From Hydrogenophaga sp. (GTDB taxonomy: Bacteria > Pseudomonadota > Gammaproteobacteria > Burkholderiales > Burkholderiaceae_C), in the NCBI GenBank assembly GCA_018335615.1, contig JAGXRS010000465.1, forward strand, positions 1 through 19,338: 19,338 nt of DNA, in the 5' to 3' direction. Below the pieces are notes generated by a model that was not told where the DNA came from, did not search any database, and saw only the letters and a program-made list of their open reading frames with translations. The position numbers were made by a program, and so were the translations under genes. Positions 6,310-13,093 of this stretch are shown here, one piece after another (position 1 is the stretch's first letter; every line of letters starts with the position of its first letter).

Positions 6310-6666
6310 TCACTTCTTTTTGTCTTCGAGCAGCTCTTCGAGTTCGGGTGGGATGGGCATCGCGGTGAAGGCGCTGACATTGGACCTCCCCGTGTTGCCA
6401 CGAGGCAAACGACCGAACAAGTGGCCGATGGGGACGAGCGCGATCCGCATGATCTGGCCGAGTCCTTCATACCAGTCGCGCGCGGCGTATACGACCTGCA
6501 ACATTGCCAGGTGGGCGCGCAGATGCGGACCGAAGTCACTCTGGCCCAGCACATGCGCGCGCTCAAGCGATTGCATCGCGCCGGCTGTGTCGCCAGCAGC
6601 TTGCCGCTGGCGGGCTTCTGACAAGGCCGCATCAAAGGCAGCGGCCCGGGGCGACATGGGTTTCAT
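6310..6666 (-). CDS. DUF3703 family protein
   Basis: 118-residue protein. The segments LERAHVLGQSDFGPHLRAHL, RIALVPIGHLFGRLPRGNTG and AFTAMPIPPELEELL match my memory of DUF3703, a small uncharacterised family often found next to metal-efflux genes. No signal peptide is visible; a moderately hydrophobic segment at about 72-86 might touch the membrane. Its ATG (6666-6664) overlaps the stop of the P-type ATPase (6665-6663) by ATGA, so translation is almost certainly coupled. The C-terminus is acidic then basic (ELLEDKKK). Coupling to CadA suggests an accessory role in Zn/Cd/Pb export, but the function is unknown. Confidence 0.8.
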   Translation of the reverse strand: MKPMSPRAAAFDAALSEARQRQAAGDTAGAMQSLERAHVLGQSDFGPHLRAHLAMLQVVYAARDWYEGLGQIMRIALVPIGHLFGRLPRGNTGRSNVSAFTAMPIPPELEELLEDKKK

Positions 6667-8939
6667 GACGGCTTGACGCCTTTTTTCAGCAGCCGAAGTC
6701 CGTTGGCGACCACCAGCAGGCTGGCACCCATGTCAGCAAAGATGGCCATCCACATCGTGGCGCTGCCGAACACCGCCAGCACCAGGAACACGCCCTTGAT
6801 GCCCAGCGCCAAAGTGATGTTCTGCCACAGCACGGCATGCGTCGAACGAGACAGTTGGACCGTCTCGGTAATTCGGCGCAGGTCGTCGTTCATGACCACC
6901 ACATCTGCTGCTTCCATCGCGGTGTCGGTGCCCGCAGCACCCATGGCCACGCCGATGTCTGCCTGCGCCAGCGCAGGGGCGTCGTTGATGCCGTCACCGG
7001 TCATGGCGGTCAGGCCATGTTGGGCCTGCAGCGCTTTGATCGCTTCCAGCTTGTCTTCAGGTAGCAGGTTTCCGCGCGCTTCATCGATACCGGCTTCGTG
7101 CGCGATGGCGGTGGCCGTGGCTTGGTTGTCGCCGGTCAGCATCACCGGCGTAATGCCCAGCGCCTTCAGCGATGCAACGGCCTCGCGGGACGAGGGCTTG
7201 ATCGTGTCGGCCACGGAAAACAAGGCGATGGGCCCGGCGCCGGAGGCCAGCAGGCTGACGGTTCGGCCGGCTTCCTCATGGGTACGCAGCGTTGCCTCTA
7301 GGGCCGGTGAACACTGACCGCGTTCCTCGATCAAGCGGTGGTTGCCCAGCACGTAGACGGCGTCGCCAATGTCGGCCTGCACACCGCGTCCTGCGATGGC
7401 CTTGAAGTCCTTGGCCTCGACCTTGTTGGGGGCCAGACCAGCGGCGATGGCACGCGAGACCGGATGGTCAGAGTGGCCTGCCATGGCGGCGGCAATGCGC
7501 TCCGCGGTGGCGGCATCGACCTCGGTGCCGATGACTTCCCAAGCCACCAACTTGGGCTTGCCTTCGGTGATGGTGCCCGTCTTGTCCAGCGCGATGGCCT
7601 TGAGCTTTCGCGCCTCTTCCAGATAGATGCCGCCCTTGATCAGGATGCCGCGGCGCGCTGCGGCAGCCAAGCCGCTGACGATCGTCACCGGTGTCGAGAT
7701 CACCAGCGCACAAGGGCAGGCGATGACCAGCAGAACCAGGGCCTTGTAGGCCGCCTCCAGCCAGGTCCAATCCAGCAGCCACGGGCCGAGCAGTGCCACG
7801 GCCAGCGCGACGACGAACACCGCCGGCGTGTAGACAGCGGCAAAGCGGTCGACGAAGCCCTGCGTGGGCGCGCGCGTGCCCTGGGCTTGCTCGACCGCGT
7901 GAATGATGCGCGCCAGCGTCGAGTTCGACGCCAGCGCGGTGACCTCGAATTCGAAGGTACCTGTTTCGTTGATCGTCCCCGCGAAGACCGGGTCACCGAC
8001 TGCCTTGTCCACCGGGATGCTCTCGCCCGTGACGGGTGCCTGGTTGATGCTGGTGCTGCCTGCGGACAGCACGCCGTCCATCGGCACGCGCTCACCGGGC
8101 CGCACTTGCACGACAGCGCCGAGCACTACGGACGCGACCGGCACGGTCGCCCAGCTGCTGTCAGCCTGGCGCACCAGGGCTTCTTCAGGTGCCATCTCCA
8201 GCAGGCCTTTGATGGCGTTTCGGGCGCGATCGACGGCGCGTGCCTCGATGGCCTCAGCAATCGCGTACAGCGCCATCACCATGGCCGCCTCGGGCCACTG
8301 GCCGATCAGGAAAGCGCCGGTCACGGCCACCGTCATCAGCGCATTGATGTTCAGCCGCCCATGGCGCAGCGCCGTCAGTCCCTTCTTGTAGACGTCGAAG
8401 CCTGCCAGCCAGATGGCAGCGGCGGCGAGCGCCAAGCCAGCGCCTTTCCAGACCTGCGTGTCCGGGGCAAAGAATCCAAGGACTTCGGCACCGATGGCCA
8501 GCAACAGGGCGCCACCCAGTCGCCAGGCGTTGCCCGAGCCGGCGCCGTGGTCATGGTCATCAGCCTCGGCTTGTGAGTCGCTCGCAGCATTGCCGCCTGC
8601 TTTCAGCACAGGTTGCGGGTCGAAGCCGGCCTTGCGAATCGCCGCCAAGGCCTGATCTACGGAAGCCTCGGGCGCATCTATGGCCAGCGTGCGTTGCCCC
8701 AACTGGAAGGTCATCGCGCGAATGCCAGTGACGTGCTCGACGGCGCGCCTGATTTCCGACTCCTCGCTGGCACAGTCCATCGTCGGCACACGGAAGCGGG
8801 CCCCGCCTGCAGTGGAACCTGCACCAGCGGGCGTGCCCAAAGAGGTGGCCGTAGGGGGCGCGTCGCCGTGGCAAGCACCGCAGGCATCGGCTGGCATGCC
8901 GGCTCCAGCGGCAGGCGTTGGGGAATGAGGGGTGTTCAC
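6663..8939 (-). CDS. cadA: Zn/Cd/Pb-translocating P1B-type ATPase, ZntA/CadA family
   Basis: 758-residue ATPase exporting soft divalent cations from the cytoplasm. An N-terminal heavy-metal domain has MDCASEE at 54-60, and a CGAC motif lies at 20-23. An Asp/His-rich linker (DDHDHG, 127-132) follows. Membrane and catalytic motifs are in order: TGES 304-307, CPC 408-410, phosphorylated DKTGT 452-456, HP (SDHP) 490-493, GDGIND 648-653, and Asp736 in the last membrane segment, which in ZntA is a metal ligand. CPC with MDCA marks the Zn/Cd/Pb group rather than copper ATPases. The start is GTG at 8939-8937 behind AAGGA at a normal distance. It is transcribed divergently from cadR, from a MerR-type promoter, and overlaps DUF3703. 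Confidence 0.93.
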   Translation of the reverse strand: MNTPHSPTPAAGAGMPADACGACHGDAPPTATSLGTPAGAGSTAGGARFRVPTMDCASEESEIRRAVEHVTGIRAMTFQLGQRTLAIDAPEASVDQALAAIRKAGFDPQPVLKAGGNAASDSQAEADDHDHGAGSGNAWRLGGALLLAIGAEVLGFFAPDTQVWKGAGLALAAAAIWLAGFDVYKKGLTALRHGRLNINALMTVAVTGAFLIGQWPEAAMVMALYAIAEAIEARAVDRARNAIKGLLEMAPEEALVRQADSSWATVPVASVVLGAVVQVRPGERVPMDGVLSAGSTSINQAPVTGESIPVDKAVGDPVFAGTINETGTFEFEVTALASNSTLARIIHAVEQAQGTRAPTQGFVDRFAAVYTPAVFVVALAVALLGPWLLDWTWLEAAYKALVLLVIACPCALVISTPVTIVSGLAAAARRGILIKGGIYLEEARKLKAIALDKTGTITEGKPKLVAWEVIGTEVDAATAERIAAAMAGHSDHPVSRAIAAGLAPNKVEAKDFKAIAGRGVQADIGDAVYVLGNHRLIEERGQCSPALEATLRTHEEAGRTVSLLASGAGPIALFSVADTIKPSSREAVASLKALGITPVMLTGDNQATATAIAHEAGIDEARGNLLPEDKLEAIKALQAQHGLTAMTGDGINDAPALAQADIGVAMGAAGTDTAMEAADVVVMNDDLRRITETVQLSRSTHAVLWQNITLALGIKGVFLVLAVFGSATMWMAIFADMGASLLVVANGLRLLKKGVKPS

Positions 8940-8966
8940 AGGGGATGTCCTTGATGGTTTGCCACG

Positions 8967-8997
8967 ATTGGAAACCCTGAAGTCGGTTTAGAGTCAA
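8967..8997 (-). promoter_or_regulatory. MerR-type cadA promoter and CadR/PbrR-like operator
   Basis: On the minus strand TTGACT (-35, 8997-8992) and TCCAAT (-10, 8972-8967) are separated by exactly 19 bases, the over-long spacer typical of MerR-family promoters. The spacer carries the imperfect dyad ACTCTA...AGGGT seen in PbrR and CadR operators as I remember them. It drives cadA, and the regulator gene starts 28 bases beyond the -35 on the other strand. DNA distortion by metal-loaded CadR would align the two promoter elements. Confidence 0.8.
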
Positions 8998-9024
8998 GCG
9001 CTCTGAAACCGAACGGAGGTGATC

Positions 9025-9468
9025 ATGCGCATCGGGGATCTGGCTGTGTCGACCGGCACGGCGATCGAGACGATCCGGTTTTACGAACACAAGGGCTTGA
9101 TTCCTGCGGCCCAGCGCGCAGAGAACAACTACCGCATGTACACGCCCGCACACGCGGAGCGGCTGGCGTTCATTCGCCATTGCCGCAACCTGGACATGAC
9201 CCTCGATGAAATCCGGACGCTGTTGCGCTTGCGCGATGCGCCCATGCAAGACTGTGGCGAGGTGAACGCTCTGCTCGACGATCACATTGGACATGTGAAT
9301 CACCGCATTCGCGAGCTGCGGGCGCTGCAGAAGGATCTGAAGGCACTTCGCGCGAGGTGCGGCACGCCCCACGCCATCGAGTATTGCGGCATCCTCAACG
9401 AGCTCGACACCGCAGCGGCACAGTCCACGCCGGTGCCACCGCACCGCCACATCCGCGGGACGCACTGA
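9025..9468 (+). CDS. cadR: Cd/Pb-responsive MerR-family regulator, CadR/PbrR type
   Basis: 147-residue MerR-family activator. The helix-turn-helix (about 1-37, MRIGDLAVSTGT then TIRFYEHKGLIP) is followed by a dimerisation helix and a metal loop. Cys77, Cys112 and Cys121 are in the places of the three metal-binding cysteines of CadR and PbrR. His87 and His90 are also present, as in the second site reported for a Pseudomonas CadR. A further Cys53 is in the wing region. The ATG at 9025 was chosen because GGAGGTG (9015-9021) lies just upstream; a GTG two codons earlier is part of that sequence. The gene faces away from cadA over the shared promoter region. The C-terminal tail is His-rich (PPHRHIRGTH). 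Confidence 0.9.
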   Translation: MRIGDLAVSTGTAIETIRFYEHKGLIPAAQRAENNYRMYTPAHAERLAFIRHCRNLDMTLDEIRTLLRLRDAPMQDCGEVNALLDDHIGHVNHRIRELRALQKDLKALRARCGTPHAIEYCGILNELDTAAAQSTPVPPHRHIRGTH

Positions 9469-9502
9469 ATCCCGGGCACAGCGAGTGCGATGGCCGGTCG
9501 CA

Positions 9503-9524
9503 AACATGACGAGATTGTCATGTT
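9503..9524 (+). promoter_or_regulatory. Putative CzcR/CusR-like response-regulator box before czcE
   Basis: A perfect dyad, AACATGAC, six bases (gagatt), then GTCATGTT. It strongly resembles CusR/CopR boxes (ATGACAA nn TTGTCAT), which OmpR-type metal regulators bind. It lies 109 bases upstream of the czcE ATG and 31 bases before an extended -10 (TGCTACAGT, 9552-9560) that lacks a clear -35, as expected for an activated promoter. The CzcR-type regulator at 3133 is the natural candidate to bind it. Confidence 0.65.
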
Positions 9525-9551
9525 CCTGTCCAGCGGCTGTTGGTGTGCGAT

Positions 9552-9560
9552 TGCTACAGT
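9552..9560 (+). promoter_or_regulatory. Extended -10 of the czcE promoter
   Basis: TGCTACAGT provides an extended -10 (TGn plus TACAGT). No good -35 is present at 17 bases, which fits a promoter needing the regulator bound at the dyad 9503-9524. Confidence 0.45.
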
Positions 9561-9632
9561 CTCTTTCGATGTCGGCAAGGCGCGCGATTTTCCGCAGCTG
9601 CCGGCACTTCTTCCCCATCGAAAGGACTCAAC

Positions 9633-9977
9633 ATGAAATCGACCCGCCGACTCCGTATCGCTGCCTTCGCCGCCCTGAGCGTCGTTCCTTTACTCAGCTT
9701 TGCCGCCAGTGGCCCTGTGTTCATGAACGGCCAGCATATGTATGGACAGCCGACCACCCAGGAAACGCCGGTTCGCGTGGTGGACCTCGCGGCCACCGAT
9801 CGAATCAACGTCGCCTACGGGGAAAGCGTGGTGTTCCGCAGCGGTACTCAGCAATTCTCTTGGACCTTCAACGGGCTCGACCGGAGGTCCTTCGATGTCA
9901 GCCAGATCGCGCCGGCAGGCTTCACCAGCAAGCCAATCGTCGTGTACGTGGGCCGCAACCCGTTGTATCGACGTTGA
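9633..9977 (+). CDS. czcE: CzcE-like periplasmic metal-binding protein
   Basis: 114-residue secreted protein. A signal peptide (basic MKSTRRLR, hydrophobic core, cleavage near SFA-A at about 24) precedes a short domain. Diagnostic CzcE-type features are D-R-I-N-V-A-Y-G-E-S-V-V-F near the middle, then FSWTFNGL, SFDVSQIAPAGF, and the ending VVYVGRNPLY. CzcE of Cupriavidus binds copper in the periplasm and is regulated with czc genes. The only His is in the NGQHMYGQ stretch near the mature N-terminus, together with Met. AAAGGA at 9621-9626 precedes the ATG. It stands alone behind a CusR/CzcR-like dyad. The assignment is by motif memory, not alignment. Confidence 0.8.
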   Translation: MKSTRRLRIAAFAALSVVPLLSFAASGPVFMNGQHMYGQPTTQETPVRVVDLAATDRINVAYGESVVFRSGTQQFSWTFNGLDRRSFDVSQIAPAGFTSKPIVVYVGRNPLYRR

Positions 9978-10004
9978 GATTGGCCCGCCTGCTGCCGATG
10001 CGTG

Positions 10005-10033
10005 CTGAGGCAGGGCTCGTCCGAGCGGCTCAG
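10005..10033 (+). terminator. Nested hairpin downstream of czcE
   Basis: CTGAG (10005-10009) pairs with CTCAG (10029-10033), and inside them GCTCG (10015-10019) pairs with CGAGC (10022-10026). It begins 27 bases after the czcE stop. No T tract follows, so it may stabilise the mRNA or be a weak or Rho-assisted terminator. Confidence 0.3.
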
Positions 10034-10213
10034 GCACGAGGCTGAGGAATCGTGCCGTGCACCAGCACATCACGCAACGGATGGCTGGATGACCCTGGAC
10101 GCCCTTTTCCGTGATGGGTTACTGTCCGGCTGTTCCCGCCTTCGGCACTGTCCGCTTCCACGCAAGTCAAGTACCTCGACGCCGCACTTGCCCAGACCAT
10201 CGCCTGGATTTGG

Positions 10214-10402
10214 TTGCTCATACTTGCGGCGGGTGGGGTGGCTTGGCTGATCTACCGCCACTGGCGCGCTCGGCATCCCATCCCACCACAGGAGCCAGAG
10301 CTTCGGTACAGCCAACGGCTGCAGCAGCGTCTTGCGAAGGCTCAATCGGTCAAAATGGGCGAGGAGCCAAAGCGCTCCTCAAGCCACAAGCGTCGGGATT
10401 GA
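10214..10402 (+). CDS. Possible small single-pass membrane protein
   Basis: 62 codons from a TTG start, with GGA about six bases upstream; no ATG is available in this frame. The protein has one strong hydrophobic segment at its N-terminus (LLILAAGGVAWLIY), then an abrupt basic region (RHWRARHP), a glutamine/arginine-rich amphipathic stretch and a very basic end (HKRRD). It would sit in the inner membrane with a cytoplasmic tail. I do not recognise a family. The frame stays open for about 30 more codons upstream without a standard start, so it could also be the 3' remnant of a larger gene. It lies between czcE and czcI. Confidence 0.35.
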   Translation: MLILAAGGVAWLIYRHWRARHPIPPQEPELRYSQRLQQRLAKAQSVKMGEEPKRSSSHKRRD

Positions 10403-10567
10403 TGGTGACGACGGTGCCAGCAACTGATCTGTTCGTGTCCCAGTACTTGACCATGGGCGACTCATCCCCGTCGCGCGCTGAGGCCGATGTGCCGAACGTG
10501 GGGCCATTGCGTCAGATTCGTCGGAAGGTCGGGAACGAATCGACTCGACCGCGCCTAGGAAAACCCT
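10403..10567. other. Leader region upstream of czcI
   Basis: About 165 bases between the small membrane frame and czcI. A frame from 10111 to 10578 covers it but has no family motif and an implausible composition, so I do not call it. I could not find a second copy of the 22-bp dyad seen before czcE nor a clear sigma-70 promoter here, although the czcI promoter is expected in this stretch. Confidence 0.4.
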
Positions 10568-10588
10568 GTGTTCGTTAAAATTGTAGTA

Positions 10589-10981
10589 ATGCGCCGATTT
10601 TTCGCCATCTTCCTGCTTGCATTGCTGCCGTTCCAGTTCAGCTGGTCGGCTGTGGCGCCCTACTGCGGGCATGAGCGCGAAGTGACCTCTGGGCATTTTG
10701 GCCATAACGAGCACCATCATCACTCTGCCACCGCCAGTGACGACGATGGCAGGACGATGACGGATTCGGAAGCAACCGCTGAATCGCAGGGCGACAAGTC
10801 GCCTGGTGCCAACGATCTGGACTGCGGTCAGTGTCATGGCGGCTGCGGAGTGATGCTTTCGTCGCCCTCAAGTCTTCCCACCGCAATTGCGCTAGAGATG
10901 CCTGGCGCAACTGTCACTCCAGCCAGCGGTGCGCACGCACCCACCCGACCCGAACGCCCTCAGTGGCTGCCCCTTGCCTGA
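10589..10981 (+). CDS. czcI: CzcI-family metal efflux accessory protein
   Basis: 130-residue exported protein beginning MRRFFAIFLLALLPFQFSW, the signature start of CzcI, a small periplasmic protein encoded upstream of czcC in Burkholderiales and thought to modulate czc expression. The mature part has a His cluster (GHNEHHHHS, about 38-46) and a C-terminal Cys/His patch LDCGQCHGGC (77-86), both plausible metal sites. An alternative GTG start seven codons upstream (10568) has a better Shine-Dalgarno (TAGGA, seven bases away). The ATG was kept because it matches the family N-terminus. It is followed after 143 bases by czcC. Confidence 0.8.
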   Translation: MRRFFAIFLLALLPFQFSWSAVAPYCGHEREVTSGHFGHNEHHHHSATASDDDGRTMTDSEATAESQGDKSPGANDLDCGQCHGGCGVMLSSPSSLPTAIALEMPGATVTPASGAHAPTRPERPQWLPLA

Positions 10982-11124
10982 TCGGCGAGGCGGGTCTCTT
11001 CCTTTTCTGAAGCCCGTTCGCGCCTGAGTGCGTGCCGCAGCCTGCGGCGCCTTCGGGCACGACGCGACCTCTTGGTCGCCGCCTGCCGATCTCCCGTTTT
11101 TTGTTCTCAACACTGGAGCATCGG
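10982..11124 (+). promoter_or_regulatory. Structured czcI-czcC leader with several inverted repeats
   Basis: Within 143 bases there are GCCGCAG (11034-11040) with CTGCGGC (11042-11048), a competing pair GTGCC with GGGCAC around it, and GCGACC (11064-11069) with GGTCGC (11074-11079). A run of six T residues follows near 11097-11102. The last hairpin is about 17 bases from the T run, so it is not a textbook terminator. The overlapping pairings could allow alternative folds, or act as an mRNA processing point between czcI and czcC. Confidence 0.35.
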
Positions 11125-12447
11125 ATGACATCAAGAACTCGAAGGAAAGTCTGGCTGCTGCGCGCTGGCGTGGTGGCCGCCGCGACCTTGTGCGTAACGG
11201 CCGCGCAGGCGCAGACCGGCACGACGACCGCTCAAGCGGTCATGGCTCTGGGCGCCAGCAGCACGGAAGCTGCCGCCAGCCCACTGAACCTGCGTCAGGT
11301 TTTCGACGCTGCCTGGGCTCGCCAGCCCGAGGCCCTGGCACTGCAGGCGCGGCGCGATGCCGCGCGTGCGCAGCAGGGCGCCGCCAAGGCGTGGACACCC
11401 GAGCCGGCGGCCCTGGAACTGTCGAATCTGACCGATCGTCTGGGCAAGAACCAGGGCGCGCGAGAGATGGAGGTCGGCATTGCCGTGCCGCTGTGGCTGC
11501 CCGGCGAACGTGGCCGCAGTGCGGCGCTGGCCGAGGCCGAAGGTGCCGCCATCGAAAGCCGGGCCACCGCAGCGCAATTGCGCGTCGCCGCAGCAGTACG
11601 CGATGCCTGGTGGCAGTGGCAGCGCGCACGTATCGAAGTCGGCACCGCCCGCGATCAGCTCGACAACTCCCGCCTCATCGCTGCCGACGTAGCCAGGCGT
11701 GCGAAGGCCGGCGATCTGGCCCGCGCCGACCAGCACCAGGCTGACAGCGCCGTGGCCAGCGCAGAAGCCGGCCTGGCCCAGGCCGAGGCCGGCCTGGCGG
11801 CGGCCCGACAGCATCTGCGTGCGCTGGCCGGCGCCACACCTGCTGCAACCGCCTCGTCTGGCGTAGCCGAAACCCTGGCCGAGCCGGACCCCGGCGCTGC
11901 GGCTACCGAGCTCGAAGCGCACGCTGCGTTGCAGGAACTTAAGGATCGCGCCACCGTGGCAGAGCGCACCGTGGCGCTGACCGCCACCCAGCCGCGTACC
12001 AACCCCGAGCTGACGCTATCCACCACCCGCGACCGGGGTGCACGCGGCGAGTCGTCCCAGCAAACCGTCACGCTGGCCATCCGCATCCCCTTCGGCGCCG
12101 GCCCGAGCTTCGACGCGCGCAGCGCCAATGCGCGTGCCGAGGCGACCGAAGTCCAGGCACAACTGGGCCTGGAACGCGAACGTCTAAATGCAGAACGCGA
12201 AGCGGCGCGAGTGCGCGTCGAGGCTTCGCGCGCGCAGCTGGCAGCTTCTGAGCGACGTGCGCAACTGGCGCGCGAGTCACGCGGCTTCTTCGACAAGTCC
12301 TTCCGCTTGGGCGAAACCGATCTGCCCACACGCCTGCGCATCGAAGCCGAGGCCGCTGAGGCCGACCGCCAGGCGGCCCGCACGCGCATTGAACTCTCAG
12401 CAGCGATTTCCGCGTGGCGCCAGGCCCTCGGACTGCTGCCGCAGTGA
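11125..12447 (+). CDS. czcC: CzcC-type outer membrane factor of the metal RND efflux system
   Basis: 440-residue TolC-superfamily protein forming the outer-membrane channel of CzcCBA. A signal peptide (TRRKVWLLRAGVVAAATLCVTAAQA) ends near residue 30. Two homologous halves rich in Ala, Arg and Glu form long coiled-coil helices; a typical repeat anchor is LRQVFDAAWARQPE early and the LPTRLRIEAEA/AWRQALGLLP end late. The ATG at 11125 has TGGAGC six bases upstream; the frame is open further left but lacks a signal-like sequence there. It opens the structural part of the operon; the next gene starts 79 bases after its stop. Confidence 0.9.
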   Translation: MTSRTRRKVWLLRAGVVAAATLCVTAAQAQTGTTTAQAVMALGASSTEAAASPLNLRQVFDAAWARQPEALALQARRDAARAQQGAAKAWTPEPAALELSNLTDRLGKNQGAREMEVGIAVPLWLPGERGRSAALAEAEGAAIESRATAAQLRVAAAVRDAWWQWQRARIEVGTARDQLDNSRLIAADVARRAKAGDLARADQHQADSAVASAEAGLAQAEAGLAAARQHLRALAGATPAATASSGVAETLAEPDPGAAATELEAHAALQELKDRATVAERTVALTATQPRTNPELTLSTTRDRGARGESSQQTVTLAIRIPFGAGPSFDARSANARAEATEVQAQLGLERERLNAEREAARVRVEASRAQLAASERRAQLARESRGFFDKSFRLGETDLPTRLRIEAEAAEADRQAARTRIELSAAISAWRQALGLLPQ

Positions 12448-12526
12448 CGCCATTTGACGACGCGCCCGCGCCAACGTGCCCGTGATGCGAACGTCCTACC
12501 GAACACCGACTTCCTCAGGAACACCC

Positions 12527-13093
12527 ATGAAACACACCCACTTCTCGGCCGCACTGCTGCTGGCGGCACTTTTGGCCGCCGCGCCCGCCGCGGCCGGCCC
12601 CGGCCATGACCACGGCGATGCTGCACCTGCAGCGGTCGGTGAGGCGCTGCCGCGCTTTACCGCCGAATCGGAGATCTTCGAATTGGTAGGCGTGCTCAGC
12701 GGCAAGCAGATCACGCTCTACCTTGACCGCTTTGACGACAACAGCCCGGTGCGCGGCGCGCAGATCGAGCTGGAGATCGGCGGTGCGAAGTTCAAGGCCG
12801 CGAAAATGAGCAACGAGCCAGACGAAGACGAGTACGAGGTCGTGCTGCCTGAGGCGCCGAAGCCGGGTGTGTTGCCCGTCACCGCCACGGTCACGGCGGG
12901 CAATGAAGTCGATTTGTTGGCCGGTGAACTCGACATCCACGAGGAAGCCCACTCCACGGAGGCGGCGCACACGCACGGCTGGACGGAGTACGCCGGCTGG
13001 GCCGCCGCTGGCCTGGCCGTGCTGGCCTTGCTGGGGTGGGGCAGCCGTCGCGTGATGGCCGCACGCAGCGTTCGCGCCGGGGGTGCAGTATGA
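12527..13093 (+). CDS. Stand-alone periplasmic domain normally fused to RND adaptors
   Basis: 188-residue protein with a signal peptide (to about 23), a His-rich mature start GPGHDHGDAAP, a beta-rich domain (FELVGVLSGKQITLYLDRF at 51-69, then PVTATVTAGNEVDLLAGELD at 117-136), a His-containing linker (AHTHG) and one C-terminal membrane segment at about 155-175 with a basic tail. From memory the same domain is usually the N-terminal part of some CzcB/HlyD-type metal adaptors; here it is a separate membrane-tethered gene. AGGA lies before the ATG. Its stop overlaps czcB by ATGA (13090-13093), so the two are made together. A metal-capture or adaptor-assisting role is inferred. Confidence 0.75.
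   Translation: MKHTHFSAALLLAALLAAAPAAAGPGHDHGDAAPAAVGEALPRFTAESEIFELVGVLSGKQITLYLDRFDDNSPVRGAQIELEIGGAKFKAAKMSNEPDEDEYEVVLPEAPKPGVLPVTATVTAGNEVDLLAGELDIHEEAHSTEAAHTHGWTEYAGWAAAGLAVLALLGWGSRRVMAARSVRAGGAV

Noticed and set aside
7338..8576. 412-codon plus-strand open frame opposite cadA
   Set aside because: Antisense shadow of a P-type ATPase with all catalytic motifs on the other strand; no start signal or domain.
10111..10578. 155-codon plus frame between czcE and czcI
   Set aside because: No domain, no signal and no ribosome binding site. The overlapping frame at 10214 has a better protein-like profile.
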